DNA from: Gemmatimonadaceae bacterium
GTDB lineage: Bacteria; Gemmatimonadota; Gemmatimonadetes; Gemmatimonadales; Gemmatimonadaceae
Assembly (NCBI GenBank): GCA_024710705.1
Contig: JANJUF010000073.1
Coordinates: 1 to 33,836 of the forward strand
DNA: 33,836 bases
Direction: 5' to 3'
Under the pieces are notes generated by a model, which saw nothing but the letters and a program-made list of their open reading frames with translations, was not told the DNA's origin and made no database searches. The translations under genes were made by a program, and so were the position numbers. Shown here piece after piece: positions 9,333-18,949 of the stretch. Within the stretch, counting starts at the first letter, position 1; every line of letters starts with the position of its first letter.

Positions 9333-11747
9333 ATGTCGGCTCGTCTCCGTTCGTTGCTGGCCGCCGCGCTGCTGCTGGCGTCCGCCGCTCCCCTCGCCTC
9401 GGCCCAGGAGCTCTTCGGCGTCCGCCGCGACGGCGACAGGCTCCTGTTCACCATTCCCGACTCCCTCCTCGGCCGCGACATGATCATCATGTCACGCTAC
9501 GCCCGGGTGCAGGACGGGATGTCGCAGGTGGGGGCCAACATGGCACCCAACATCGTCGTGCGCTGGGAACGCCGCGACGACCGCGTGTACCTCCGCGCCA
9601 CCTCGCACCAGACCGCCGCCGACTCCGGCACCGCCCGTCACATCGCCGTCACCGACCAGAACTTCGCACCGGTGCTGCAGTCCTTCCGCGTGGAGTCTCG
9701 CGTCGGCGATGCCAGCGTGATCAACGTCGCGGATCTCTACCTCGCGGACCACCCCGCCTTCACGCTGCAGCGCCAGCAGCGCACCCAACTCGGCGTCCAG
9801 CGCTTCGAGCGCGAGCGCGGGTGGCTCGAGTTCGCGCGCGCGTTCCCGACGAATGTCGAGATCCGCGTGGTGCAGACCTATGTGGCGGCGCAACCGCCGA
9901 GCAATTCCCGCGGAGGCGCCGTCAGCTTCGAAGTCAATCATTCGATGATCCTCCTGCCCGCCGTGCCGATGCGTCCGCGCCTCTGGGACGAGCGGGTGGG
10001 CTTCATCAGCGTGCAGCGCACCGACTACTCCCGGGATTTCCAAGGCGTGCGCCCGGAGCGCTACGTGCGTCGCTTCCGCCTTGAGCCAAAGGACACCGCC
10101 GCCTTCCTGCGTGGCGAGCTCGTCGAGCCGGTGAATCCCTGGGTCTGGTACATCGACCCCGCCACGCCAGAGGAGTGGGTGCCCTACTTCGAGGCGGGCA
10201 TCCTCGAGTGGAACGGCGCCTTCGAGGACGCAGGCTTCAAGAACGCCATCCAGGTGCGCCGCGCGCCGTCGCCCCAGGAAGATCCCAACTTCTCCCTGCT
10301 CGACGCCCGTTACTCGGTCGTCCGCTACGTGCCGACCACCGTGCGTTCGGCGAACTCCGGCGGCGACGTGATTGACCCTCGCTCCGGCGAGGTGCTGCGC
10401 GCCCACACCAACATGTACGAGGCCGTCGCCGAGCGGATGCGCTGGCAGTTGCTCTCGCAGGTGGCGACCGCGGCGAATGACACGCGCTATCGCAACTCGC
10501 GGCTCCCGGCGGACCTCATGGGCGAAGCCATCCGCTACGTGATGTCGCACGAGACCGCGCACTCCGTGGGCCTCCCACACAACCAGCGCGCCAATTTCGT
10601 CTTTCCCATCGACTCCATCCGCAATCCGGATTTCGTCCGCCGCATGGGGCACTCGGGCTCGTCGGTGGGACGCACGCGCTTCAACTACGCCGCCCAGCCC
10701 GGTGACGGCGTGGATCCCACGCGTCGCATGGGCATCTGGGACCGCTGGGCCGTGTACTGGGGCTACCGCCCGATCATCGAGGCGAAGACCGCCGAGGAGG
10801 AGACGGCCACCCTGCACCGCTGGGTGGTGGAGCGCGCCGACAAGCCCTGGTTCCGTTTCGCCGACGCTCAGTTCGGGATGGACGAGGAATGGGACCCGTA
10901 TCGCATGACCGAAGGCATCAGCGACGACCCGGTCGAGGCCGCGTCGCTCGGCATGCGTAACCTCAAGGTGATGGTGGACAGCCTGCTACCGTGGCTCCTG
11001 CGCGAGGGCGACGACTACTACGAGCTGGAGACGCACTACCTGCAGGCGCTCACGCAGTGGAATCGCTACGCCGAGCACGCGGCCGCGGCCGTCGGTGGCT
11101 CATGGACGCATCACAAGCGCTACGGGGAGCCCGGCGTGGTATACACGGCCATCGAACCGGCCTACCAGCGCAAGGCAATGCAGTTCATTGACCAGCAGGT
11201 GCTGGCCACGCCGACGTGGGCCCTGAATGCCGACGTGTTACGGCGACTGGAGCACGCGGGCGCGGTGGAGCGCATCCGCGCCTACCAGGAACTGGCCGTG
11301 CAGCGACTGCTCAACGCCGCACGCATCGGGCGGTTGATCGAGCACGAGGCCTTCCTCGGCGCGGCGACCTACACGCCGGCGCAGATGCTCGACGATACGC
11401 GGGAAGCGGTGTGGCGCGACGCGAAGTCCGGGCGCCCGGTGGACACCTACCGCCGCAACCTGCAGCGCGCCTACCTCGCGCAGGCGCATCACCTGCTCAA
11501 GGTGGCGGAGAACACCGGGTGGGCGCCGCCCCGCTCCGGTGACCTGCGTGTGGGCAGCGACAACGATCCGCCGCTCAACGGCGCGCTGAAAATTGCGCAG
11601 TCGGACATCCGGCCACTGATCCGGGATCAGCTCACGCTGCTACGCGGCGAACTGCGGGCGACGCTCGCGCGCGGGGTGCGGGACCGGAACACGCGCATCC
11701 ACCTCGAGGACGCGCTCCTGCGGATCGAGGCGGCGCTGGAGCCCTAG
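9333..11747 (+). CDS. Secreted zinc-dependent metalloprotease of the DUF5117/DUF4953 type
   Basis: This is a large secreted metallopeptidase, 804 residues, starting at ATG 9333 with GAGG 8 bases upstream. A Sec signal peptide ends LASAQE near residue 25. The N-terminal half matches the DUF5118/DUF5117 layout (LFGVRRDGDRLLFTIPDSLLGRDM, later SFEVNHSMILLP). The catalytic motif is HETAHSVGLPHN (H406, E407, H410, H416). The following FNYAAQPGDG block is family-typical, but the SIMDY-like Met-turn expected just before it reads SSVGRT. The ~330-residue C-terminal region is helical. Such proteins are common in Bacteroidota and Gemmatimonadota; the substrate is unknown. The stop overlaps the convergent neighbour's stop in a CTAG. 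Confidence 0.88.
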   Translation: MSARLRSLLAAALLLASAAPLASAQELFGVRRDGDRLLFTIPDSLLGRDMIIMSRYARVQDGMSQVGANMAPNIVVRWERRDDRVYLRATSHQTAADSGTARHIAVTDQNFAPVLQSFRVESRVGDASVINVADLYLADHPAFTLQRQQRTQLGVQRFERERGWLEFARAFPTNVEIRVVQTYVAAQPPSNSRGGAVSFEVNHSMILLPAVPMRPRLWDERVGFISVQRTDYSRDFQGVRPERYVRRFRLEPKDTAAFLRGELVEPVNPWVWYIDPATPEEWVPYFEAGILEWNGAFEDAGFKNAIQVRRAPSPQEDPNFSLLDARYSVVRYVPTTVRSANSGGDVIDPRSGEVLRAHTNMYEAVAERMRWQLLSQVATAANDTRYRNSRLPADLMGEAIRYVMSHETAHSVGLPHNQRANFVFPIDSIRNPDFVRRMGHSGSSVGRTRFNYAAQPGDGVDPTRRMGIWDRWAVYWGYRPIIEAKTAEEETATLHRWVVERADKPWFRFADAQFGMDEEWDPYRMTEGISDDPVEAASLGMRNLKVMVDSLLPWLLREGDDYYELETHYLQALTQWNRYAEHAAAAVGGSWTHHKRYGEPGVVYTAIEPAYQRKAMQFIDQQVLATPTWALNADVLRRLEHAGAVERIRAYQELAVQRLLNAARIGRLIEHEAFLGAATYTPAQMLDDTREAVWRDAKSGRPVDTYRRNLQRAYLAQAHHLLKVAENTGWAPPRSGDLRVGSDNDPPLNGALKIAQSDIRPLIRDQLTLLRGELRATLARGVRDRNTRIHLEDALLRIEAALEP

Positions 11748-12235
11748 GCTCCGCTTGGCAGGAGCGCCGCGACGATCTCGCTGATCCCCGGCCAACCGGC
11801 CGGGTTGTACCGCGCGATGGTCCGCAGGTAGTGCAGACCTTCGTCGCCGAACTGGGCGACGAGGGCTTCCGCACCGCGCGTCACCGCCGCCGCGTCGGCA
11901 TACGGCGGCTCGAGCGCCTCGTCGATCACCGCGCCCTCGGCCTTCACGCCCGTTGCCTTCAGGAAGGCCGCCTGGATTGCGGGCTCGATGTCCACGTACA
12001 GCGCCTGCAGCAGATCCACCTCGTCCTCGGGCGTCTGGGCGTTGAGCCGGACCACTTCGCCGGCCAACTTCGCCGACGGCCACGACATCAGCGTCACCGG
12101 GCGGAACCCACCGCCCTTGGCCACCAGGCGCTGGATGAAGTGCGCGCGCGTGTCCTTCCGCTCGGACACAAGCCGCGTGAGCAGTGCCACTCGCTTCGCG
12201 GACGGCAACGCCCGATAGATTGACGGAGTCGCCAC
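11744..12235 (-). CDS. Hypothetical protein downstream of sdhB
   Basis: I do not recognise this protein. From GTG 12235, two bases after the sdhB stop, it has 163 residues; ATG 12256 would add 7 and overlap sdhB by 19 bases, with AAGGA too close to act well. It looks soluble and mostly helical: SAKRVALLTRLVSERKDTRAHF, then TPEDEVDLLQALYVDIEPAIQAAF and GAEALVAQFGDEGLHYLRTIARY. There is no signal peptide, membrane segment or cysteine-rich motif. Its position as last gene after sdhCAB suggests co-expression with succinate dehydrogenase, so an accessory or assembly role is possible but unproven. Its TAG overlaps the stop of the convergent protease gene. Confidence 0.7.
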   Translation of the reverse strand: MATPSIYRALPSAKRVALLTRLVSERKDTRAHFIQRLVAKGGGFRPVTLMSWPSAKLAGEVVRLNAQTPEDEVDLLQALYVDIEPAIQAAFLKATGVKAEGAVIDEALEPPYADAAAVTRGAEALVAQFGDEGLHYLRTIARYNPAGWPGISEIVAALLPSGA

Positions 12236-12237
12236 GC

Positions 12238-13038
12238 TCAGGCCGCCCCCGTCCATTCCTTCGCGTCGCTCTTGGTCGCCATCGCGAACGCGTAGTCGCG
12301 ATTCATGCGCTGGATCGCGTCAATCGAGATGCCCTTGGGGCACACCGCCATGCACTCGCCGAACAGCGAGCAGCCGCCGAACTCCTCGAGGTCCATACGG
12401 GCCACCATGGCGAGCGCCCGCCTCGAGCGCTCCGGCTGCCCCTGCGGCAACACCCCGAGGTGCGAAATCTTCGCCGCCGTGAACAGCGACGCCGAGGCGT
12501 TCGGGCAGGCCGCCACGCAGGCGCCGCAACCGATGCAGGCCGCGTTGTCCATGGCCAGGTCCGCATCCGGCTTCGGGATCGGCAGCGCATTCGCGTCCTG
12601 CGGCGTGCCGGTGGGCACCGAGATGAACCCGCCGGCCTGGATGATGCGGTCGAAGGCCGAGCGATCGACCACCAGGTCCTTGATCACCGGGAAGGCCTTG
12701 GCCCGCCACGGCTCGATGGTGATCTCGTCCCCGTCCTTGAACGACCGCATGTGCAGTTGGCAGGCCGTGGTGAGCTTCATCGGCCCGTGCGCCGCGCCGT
12801 TGATCATCAGCCCGCAGGAGCCACAGATCCCCTCGCGGCAATCGTGATCGAAGGCGATGGGATCGTCTCCCGCCTGGATCAGCCGCTCATTCACCACATC
12901 GAGCATCTCGAGGAAGCTCATGTCGGGGCTGATGTCCTTGGCAGGATACTTCACCATCCGCCCCGGCTCGGCGGGCGACTTCTGCCGCCACACGTTGAGG
13001 GTGAGCTGCATCGGCTGTGCGGTTCCGGCGCCGCTCAC
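12238..13038 (-). CDS. sdhB: Succinate dehydrogenase/fumarate reductase iron-sulfur subunit
   Basis: This subunit transfers electrons from the SdhA flavin to the membrane quinone site through three Fe-S clusters. The protein is 266 residues from GTG 13038, which overlaps the sdhA stop as GTGA; ATG 13011 (MQLTLNVW) is the alternative start. Cluster ligands visible in order are the plant-type [2Fe-2S] motif [10 protein letters not shown] with a later cysteine in TTACQLH, the [4Fe-4S] motif [13 protein letters not shown], and the C-terminal motif [14 protein letters not shown], which supplies [3Fe-4S] ligands. The form resembles the SdhB of organisms with a single fused cytochrome b subunit. It lies between sdhA and an unknown gene. 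Confidence 0.95.
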   Translation of the reverse strand: MSGAGTAQPMQLTLNVWRQKSPAEPGRMVKYPAKDISPDMSFLEMLDVVNERLIQAGDDPIAFDHDCREGICGSCGLMINGAAHGPMKLTTACQLHMRSFKDGDEITIEPWRAKAFPVIKDLVVDRSAFDRIIQAGGFISVPTGTPQDANALPIPKPDADLAMDNAACIGCGACVAACPNASASLFTAAKISHLGVLPQGQPERSRRALAMVARMDLEEFGGCSLFGECMAVCPKGISIDAIQRMNRDYAFAMATKSDAKEWTGAA

Positions 13039-14957
13039 TTGTAGCTCCGCGTGCTCAGGTGGACGTTCTCGAACACCAACGGCTCCTTGTTGAGGATCGG
13101 GGGCTTCCCCTCCCCCGCATACTCCCACGCCGCCACGTAGGCGAACTCGGCGTCATTGCGCTTGGCTTCGCCATCTTCCGTCTGGTGCTCCGTGCGGAAG
13201 TGTCCGCCGCAACTCTCCTCGCGGTGCAAGGCGTCAATGCACATCAGCTCGGCGAACTCGAGGAAGTCGGCCACGCGCCCGGCCTTCTCCAACGACTGGT
13301 TGAGCTCGGCGCCAGACCCCGGCACCTTCACGTCGCGCCAGAACTCCTCGCGCAACTTGGGGATGCGCTCAAGCGCCTCCCTGAGACCGGCGGCGTTTCG
13401 CGCCATCCCACACTTGTCCCACATCAGCAGGCCCAGCTCACGATGGAACGAATCCACCGTCCGCGTGCCGTTGATGGAGAGCAAGCGCTGGGTGCGCTCC
13501 TCGACCACCGTGCGCGCGGCCTGGAACTCGGGGTGGTCCGTGGTCACCGTCTCGAGCTTCGTGCTCGCGAGATAATCGCCGATGGTGTACGGAATGACGA
13601 AGTAGCCGTCCGCCAGCCCCTGCATCAACGCCGAGGCGCCGAGGCGATTGGCGCCGTGATCGGAGAAGTTCGCCTCGCCGGCCACGTGCAGGCCGGGAAT
13701 GGTGCTCATCAGGTTGTAGTCCACCCAGGTGCCGCCCATGGTATAGTGCACGGCCGGGTAGATGCGCATCGGACGCTCGTAGGGATTCTCGTCGGTGATG
13801 CGCTGGTACATCTCGAAGAGGTTGCCGTAGCGCTCCTCGATGGCGGCCTTGCCGAGGCGCTTGATGGCGTCGGCGAAGTCGAGGTACACGCCGCGTCCGC
13901 CCGGCCCCACCCCGCGGCCGTCGTCGCAGGCTTCCTTGGCGGCGCGCGAGGCAATGTCGCGCGGCGAGAGGTTGCCGAACGAGGGATACTTCCGCTCGAG
14001 GTAGTAGTCGCGATCCGCTTCGGGGATCTGCGACGGCTGCTTGCCCACGTCCTCGCGGCGCTTCGGGACCCACACTCGGCCGTCGTTGCGCAGCGACTCC
14101 GACATCAGCGTGAGCTTCGACTGGTAGTCCCCCGCCACCGGGATGCAGGTGGGGTGGATCTGCGTGAAGCTCGGGTTGGCGAAGGCGGCGCCCTTCTTGT
14201 AGGCGCGGAACGTCGCCGTGACGTTGCAGCCCTTGGCGTTGGTCGAGAGGTAGAACACGTTGCCGTAGCCGCCAGTCGCCAAGATCACGGCGTCGGCCGC
14301 GTGCGACTCAATCTCGCCCGAGAGCATGTCGCGCACGATGATCCCGCGGGCCTTGCCGTCCACCAGCACGAGTTCGAGCATCTCGTGGCGCTCGAACATC
14401 GTCACGCCCCCGCGGGCGATCTCCTTCTCCAGCGCCTGGTAGGCGCCGATGAGCAGCTGCTGCCCGGTCTGCCCGCGCGCGTAGAAGGTGCGCGACACCT
14501 GCGCGCCCCCGAAGGAGCGGTTGGCCAGCATGCCGCCATACTCACGCGCAAAGGGCACGCCCTGCGCCACGCACTGGTCAATGATGTCCACCGACACCTG
14601 GGCAAGGCGGTACACATTGGCTTCGCGAGCGCGGAAGTCGCCGCCCTTGATGGTGTCGTAGAACAGGCGCTGCACCGAGTCGCCATCGTTGCGGTAGTTC
14701 TTGGCGGCGTTGATGCCACCCTGCGCGGCAATGGAGTGCGCGCGCCGCGGCGAATCCTGGAAGCAGAAGCAGCTCACGTTGTAGCCGAGCTCGCTGAGCG
14801 TCGCGGCCGCCGAGGCGCCGGCCAGTCCGGACCCCACGACGATGATCTTGAACTTCCGCTTGTTGGCCGGGTTCACCAGCTTCATCTCGAAACGGTGCTT
14901 ATCCCACTTCTCGGCCAGCGGGCCGGCCGGGATCTTGGCGTCGAGCTTGAGGGTCAT
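13035..14957 (-). CDS. sdhA: Succinate dehydrogenase/fumarate reductase flavoprotein subunit
   Basis: This is the catalytic FAD subunit that oxidises succinate to fumarate in the TCA cycle. The protein is 640 residues from ATG 14957, with AAGG 11 bases upstream. The FAD-binding Rossmann motif [12 protein letters not shown] lies near residues 40-51. The covalent-FAD His lies in [12 protein letters not shown], and the substrate region includes HPTCIP and [11 protein letters not shown]. The capping and C-terminal parts show [17 protein letters not shown] and the helical domain ending in STRSYK. Length and insertions match the B-type (Wolinella/Bacillus/Bacteroidota-like) enzymes. A long open frame on the opposite strand is a GC-rich shadow. 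Confidence 0.97.
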   Translation of the reverse strand: MTLKLDAKIPAGPLAEKWDKHRFEMKLVNPANKRKFKIIVVGSGLAGASAAATLSELGYNVSCFCFQDSPRRAHSIAAQGGINAAKNYRNDGDSVQRLFYDTIKGGDFRAREANVYRLAQVSVDIIDQCVAQGVPFAREYGGMLANRSFGGAQVSRTFYARGQTGQQLLIGAYQALEKEIARGGVTMFERHEMLELVLVDGKARGIIVRDMLSGEIESHAADAVILATGGYGNVFYLSTNAKGCNVTATFRAYKKGAAFANPSFTQIHPTCIPVAGDYQSKLTLMSESLRNDGRVWVPKRREDVGKQPSQIPEADRDYYLERKYPSFGNLSPRDIASRAAKEACDDGRGVGPGGRGVYLDFADAIKRLGKAAIEERYGNLFEMYQRITDENPYERPMRIYPAVHYTMGGTWVDYNLMSTIPGLHVAGEANFSDHGANRLGASALMQGLADGYFVIPYTIGDYLASTKLETVTTDHPEFQAARTVVEERTQRLLSINGTRTVDSFHRELGLLMWDKCGMARNAAGLREALERIPKLREEFWRDVKVPGSGAELNQSLEKAGRVADFLEFAELMCIDALHREESCGGHFRTEHQTEDGEAKRNDAEFAYVAAWEYAGEGKPPILNKEPLVFENVHLSTRSYK

Positions 14958-14970
14958 GTTGGATACGGCC

Positions 14971-15627
14971 TTAGTCGACGATGCCGAGCAGGACGCCGAC
15001 CGGCACGGCGATGAATCCTGCCCAGACGATGATGGCGAGACCGAGCGCGAGCTTGCGCTCCATCGGATTCGGATTGGGCTTTGCCACGCCGAGCGTGCGC
15101 ACGCCCGCCCAGACGCCGTGGTAGAGGTGCAGCCCGAAGAACGTCATGGCCACGATGTAGAAGATGGCTACCCACACGTTGCCGAAGCCGATCACCACGT
15201 TGCCGTAGGCCCCGCCCTTCGAGAAGGCCGGGTGCAGCTGGCCGGTGGTGAAGTGCAGGATGTGGAACACGAGGAAGACCGCCAGCAGCACGCCGCCCAC
15301 ACGCATGGTGCGCGAGGCCCACGTGGCGATCTGCGACTCCCGCTTCACGTAGTCCACGGGGCGCGCGGCCCGCGCCCGCATCGTCAGCTGCACCGCCGAG
15401 ACGATGTGCAGCACCGCCATCGTGAAGAGGCCGGCGCGCGCGATCCACAGCAGAGGTCCGAGTGACTGCAGCTTGTGGGCGTAGTCGTTGAAGACCTGGG
15501 CCCCCATGAAGACCTGGAGGTTCCCGGCCATATGCCCGACGGCGAAGAGCACGAGGCCCACTCCCGTCACGGCCATCACGTACTTCTTGCCAATCGTCGA
15601 ATCCCAGAACTGCAGCATCCAGCGCAT
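14971..15627 (-). CDS. sdhC: Succinate dehydrogenase cytochrome b subunit (single fused membrane anchor)
   Basis: This is the membrane anchor and quinone-reaction subunit. The protein is 218 residues with five hydrophobic helices, as in the B-type enzymes, where one protein replaces SdhC plus SdhD and usually carries two hemes b. Candidate heme-ligand histidines are H32 (VGHMAGN), the histidine in [11 protein letters not shown], those in LVFHILHF and those in FFGLHLYHG. The start ATG 15627 has GAGGA about 6 bases upstream. It is first in the sdhC-A-B run and preceded by a hairpin separating it from mdh. No separate sdhD exists here, which fits the fused type. Confidence 0.93.
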   Translation of the reverse strand: MRWMLQFWDSTIGKKYVMAVTGVGLVLFAVGHMAGNLQVFMGAQVFNDYAHKLQSLGPLLWIARAGLFTMAVLHIVSAVQLTMRARAARPVDYVKRESQIATWASRTMRVGGVLLAVFLVFHILHFTTGQLHPAFSKGGAYGNVVIGFGNVWVAIFYIVAMTFFGLHLYHGVWAGVRTLGVAKPNPNPMERKLALGLAIIVWAGFIAVPVGVLLGIVD

Positions 15628-15653
15628 TCGCGTCCTCAGCGGGGGGTCAGGCG

Positions 15654-15682
15654 AACGGGAGGGGCCAGGCGCCCCTCCCGTT
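15654..15682 (-). terminator. 12-bp perfect hairpin between mdh and sdhC
   Basis: AACGGGAGGGGC (15654-15665) pairs perfectly with GCCCCTCCCGTT (15671-15682) around the loop CAGGC. It starts 9 bases after the mdh stop. No T-run follows on the minus strand, so it may be a weak terminator, an attenuator or an mRNA-stabilising stem that sets mdh and sdhCAB levels apart. Confidence 0.5.
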
Positions 15683-15690
15683 GCGAACTG

Positions 15691-16752
<1,062 letters not shown>

Positions 16753-17745
16753 CTAGCCCCCCACCTCTGAGAGCGCTCTCAGGCCACCTACCTTCAGCCG
16801 TACCAAGTCGTGCGCCTCCGGCTTCTCGGACAGCGCCTTGACGAAGAGCGGACCAAGTTCGGACCCGGCTCGAAGCGGGCTGCGCAGATCAACCTCGTGG
16901 TCGCCGTACAGGCAGGTGCGGAGGCGGCCATCGGCGGTGAGGCGCACGCGGTTGCAGTCGCCGCAGTAGGTGTGGGTCATCGGCGTGATCACGCCGATCG
17001 TACCGGGCGCGCCCTCGAGACGATGATACTTGGCCGGGCCGTTGCCCCTCGCTGGACCCTCGGCCGGCGACAGGGCGCCGAGCGTCGCGACGCGCGTCAG
17101 CACCTCGTCGCTCGGCACGATGTGCTCGTCAGTCAGGTGCGCCATCTCCCCGACCGGCATCAGCTCGATGAATCGGACGTGCACGGCGTGCTGTTGCGTG
17201 AGCCGCGCGAACTCCACCACTTCGTCGTCGTTGATCCCGCGCATCACGACCACGTTCAGCTTCACCGGCTCGAGCCCGGCGTCGAGGGCGGCCTGCACCG
17301 CCAGCACGGGGTCGAATCCAAGGTCCCGGCGCGCGATCTTGGCGATCCGCTCGGTGATGAGCGAGTCGGACGAGATGTTCACGCGATCGAGTCCGGCGCG
17401 CTTGAGGTCGCTGGCCATCGCCGGGAGCTTCACGCCGTTGGTAGAGAGCGCGATGTCCTCGATGCCGTCCACGGCGCGGAGCATCGCGATCAGGCGAAGC
17501 AGGTCGGGGCGGATGGTCGGCTCGCCGCCGGTGATCCGCAGGCGACGCAGGCCGAGCGGCGCGAGCTGGCGTACGACCTCCGTGATCTCCTCGTACGAGA
17601 GGATGTCCTGCTTCGGGAGCCACGCCAGCCCCTGCTCCGGCATGCAGTACACACAGCGGAAGTTGCAGCGGTCCGTCACCGAGATCCGCAGGTACTCGAT
17701 GCTCCGCCCGAAGCGGTCCTTGAGCGCCGGCGCGTGCGTGCTCAC
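16753..17745 (-). CDS. moaA: GTP 3',8-cyclase (molybdenum cofactor biosynthesis protein A)
   Basis: This is the radical-SAM enzyme that converts GTP to 3',8-cyclo-GTP, the first step of molybdopterin synthesis. The protein is 330 residues from GTG 17745, overlapping the moaE stop as GTGA. The SAM cluster motif CNFRCVYC lies near residues 27-34, GGEP is in RITGGEPTIRP, and the second cluster motif is CGDCNRVRLTADGRLRTC near the C-terminus. The C-terminus ends in VGG, resembling the GG motif of MoaA. The strand reading VNISSDSLITER has Ser where VSLDSL or VSVDSL is more usual. No moaC was found in the window. Confidence 0.95.
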   Translation of the reverse strand: MSTHAPALKDRFGRSIEYLRISVTDRCNFRCVYCMPEQGLAWLPKQDILSYEEITEVVRQLAPLGLRRLRITGGEPTIRPDLLRLIAMLRAVDGIEDIALSTNGVKLPAMASDLKRAGLDRVNISSDSLITERIAKIARRDLGFDPVLAVQAALDAGLEPVKLNVVVMRGINDDEVVEFARLTQQHAVHVRFIELMPVGEMAHLTDEHIVPSDEVLTRVATLGALSPAEGPARGNGPAKYHRLEGAPGTIGVITPMTHTYCGDCNRVRLTADGRLRTCLYGDHEVDLRSPLRAGSELGPLFVKALSEKPEAHDLVRLKVGGLRALSEVGG

Positions 17746-18197
17746 GAGGCGCTCAGGGCGTCGGGAGCCGCCGGCACGGCGCCGCCGGCGTTGTCGGTCC
17801 AGGCCCGCTCACCGTCCACGTAATGCTCACGCTTCCAGATGGGCACGCGCTGCTTGATCTCCTCGATCAGGAATCGTTGGGCATCCATGGCCGGCGCACG
17901 ACGGGCGTGGGAGACCGCGATCACGATGCTCGCCTCACCGAGCGCGAGCGTCCCGAGCCGGTGCTCCACGACGATGTGCGTCGTCCCGAACCGCGCCGCC
18001 GCCTCGGCGACGATCGTCGCCAACTCACGCTCGGCCATCGGTGCGTAGGCGGAGTAGTCGATGCCCGTCACCTCGCGACCCTGATTTGTGCGGCGCACCG
18101 TGCCAACAAAGAGCGTGCTGGCGCCCGAGCCCTGATCCTCCACCTCGGCGAGCAGGGCGGCGGGATCGAGCGGATGCTCCACGAGCGCCGTGCGCAT
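17742..18197 (-). CDS. moaE: Molybdopterin synthase catalytic subunit
   Basis: MoaE, with MoaD, inserts two sulfurs into cyclic pyranopterin monophosphate to make molybdopterin. The protein is 151 residues from ATG 18197. It shows GASTLFVGTVRRTNQGREVTG in the N-terminal part, the VVEHRLGTLALGEASIVIAVSHARR core, and the catalytic-site block IKQRVPIWKREHYVDGERAW. The last ~20 residues are Ala-rich and variable. It starts 5 bases after the moaD stop and overlaps moaA by 4 bases, so moaD-moaE-moaA read as one unit. Confidence 0.94.
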   Translation of the reverse strand: MRTALVEHPLDPAALLAEVEDQGSGASTLFVGTVRRTNQGREVTGIDYSAYAPMAERELATIVAEAAARFGTTHIVVEHRLGTLALGEASIVIAVSHARRAPAMDAQRFLIEEIKQRVPIWKREHYVDGERAWTDNAGGAVPAAPDALSAS

Positions 18198-18202
18198 GGG
18201 CC

Positions 18203-18439
18203 TCAGCCTCCGGCCACCGGCGGAATCAGCGCGACCTCATCGCCGGCCGCGATCACCGCGTCGGAACGCGCGTAGCGGTGGTTGACGGCTACCAGCGGAC
18301 GCGGAAGCACCTTGCCGGAAGCACGTCCGGCGAGTTCGGTCACCAGGTCAGCGACACGCGCGCCCTCCGGGAGGTCCACCACAACCTGCGGACCGAGGGC
18401 GTCGGACCAGGACGCAAAGAGCAGGACGTTCAGGCGCAT
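18203..18439 (-). CDS. moaD: Molybdopterin synthase sulfur carrier subunit
   Basis: This is a ubiquitin-fold sulfur carrier whose C-terminal Gly-Gly is thiocarboxylated and donates sulfur in MoaE. From ATG 18439 it is 78 residues, the family size, starting MRLNVLLFASWSDALG and ending PPVAGG. A longer frame from 18499 would run through the hairpin that follows the HU gene and is rejected. A THIS/MoaD core with LPEGARVADLV and ALIPPVAGG is visible. It is the first gene of the moaDEA run; its promoter was not clearly found in the short spacer. Confidence 0.9.
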   Translation of the reverse strand: MRLNVLLFASWSDALGPQVVVDLPEGARVADLVTELAGRASGKVLPRPLVAVNHRYARSDAVIAAGDEVALIPPVAGG

Positions 18440-18455
18440 ACGAGAAGAATACAAC

Positions 18456-18484
18456 AGCGGCGGCACCGCAATGGCGCCGCCGCT
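18456..18484 (-). terminator. Terminator-like hairpin after the HU gene
   Basis: AGCGGCGGC (18456-18464) pairs with GCCGCCGCT (18476-18484) around an 11-base loop. On the minus strand the stem is followed by GTTGTATTCTTCTC, a T-rich stretch although not a pure run. It lies between the HU stop and moaD and would end HU transcription. Confidence 0.6.
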
Positions 18485-18512
18485 CGTAGAACCCGTCATG
18501 CCGGCCGGAGGT

Positions 18513-18854
18513 TCAATCCTCGTCGTGGTCCGAATCGTTCTCCGGTACCATCTCGAGATCGGCCACCAGCGCGCGCAACTCCTTGCTGGGCTTGAAGACA
18601 GGCACGGGACGCGCCGAGACCTCCACGGGAGCGCCGGTGCGCGGATTCCGCGCCATCCGGGTCTTCCGGTTGCGGATTTTGAAGGTCCCGAACCCGCGGA
18701 CCTCGATATTCCGCTGTTCCTTCAGCGCGTCCTTGATGGCGTCAAGGAAGGAGTCCACCACGCGGGCGCAGTCCTTCTTGGAGATCATGGGGCCAGAAGT
18801 CTGGGCCATGGCCTCCGTCACGCGCTCCACGAGATCCGCTTTGGTCATCGACAT
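18513..18854 (-). CDS. HU/IHF-family DNA-binding protein
   Basis: This is a small histone-like protein that binds and bends DNA as a dimer. From ATG 18854 (MSMTKADLVERV) it is 113 residues; ATG 18848 (MTKADL) is equally possible. The core matches the family: helix pair TKADLVERVTEAMAQTSG/SKKDCARVVDSFLDAIKDAL, then VRGFGTFKIRNRKTRMARNPRTG with the GFGTF and ARNP(R/K)TG DNA-binding-arm signature, and KPSKELRALV. An acidic tail of about 20 residues (ENDSDHDED) is a lineage-specific addition to the usual ~90-100 residues. It is preceded by its own promoter-like site and followed by a hairpin, so it is probably monocistronic. HU and IHF cannot be told apart here. Confidence 0.92.
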   Translation of the reverse strand: MSMTKADLVERVTEAMAQTSGPMISKKDCARVVDSFLDAIKDALKEQRNIEVRGFGTFKIRNRKTRMARNPRTGAPVEVSARPVPVFKPSKELRALVADLEMVPENDSDHDED

Positions 18855-18895
18855 ACCGAGGATTGGTTGACGGCCCAAGTGCCGTAAGTGGCCAA

Positions 18896-18924
18896 AGGTT
18901 AGGACCTTAGCTGTTGTGTGTCAA
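18896..18924 (-). promoter_or_regulatory. Sigma-70-type promoter of the HU gene
   Basis: On the minus strand the sequence is TTGACA (18919-18924), a 17-base spacer, then TAACCT (18896-18901). The -10 end lies 41 bases upstream of ATG 18854. The -35 box matches consensus exactly; the -10 is moderate. The -35 overlaps one arm of a small AAGCGG/CCGCTT stem that follows carA. Confidence 0.6.
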
Positions 18925-18939
18925 GCGGTTGCGCCGCTT
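18923..18939 (-). terminator. Weak hairpin after carA
   Basis: AAGCGG (18923-18928) pairs with CCGCTT (18934-18939) around TTGCG, 10 bases after the carA stop. There is no T-run, and it overlaps the HU -35 box, so a terminator role is only possible. Confidence 0.3.
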
Positions 18940-18949
18940 CGGGACTCAG

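Noticed and set aside
9492-10817. 441-codon minus-strand frame opposite the second metalloprotease
   Set aside because: It is a shadow of a gene with clear signal peptide, catalytic motif and ribosome-binding site.
13017-15014. 665-codon open frame on the plus strand opposite sdhA
   Set aside because: It mirrors a strongly conserved gene; its composition (Arg, His, Ala, Leu-rich) is typical of antisense frames in GC-rich DNA.
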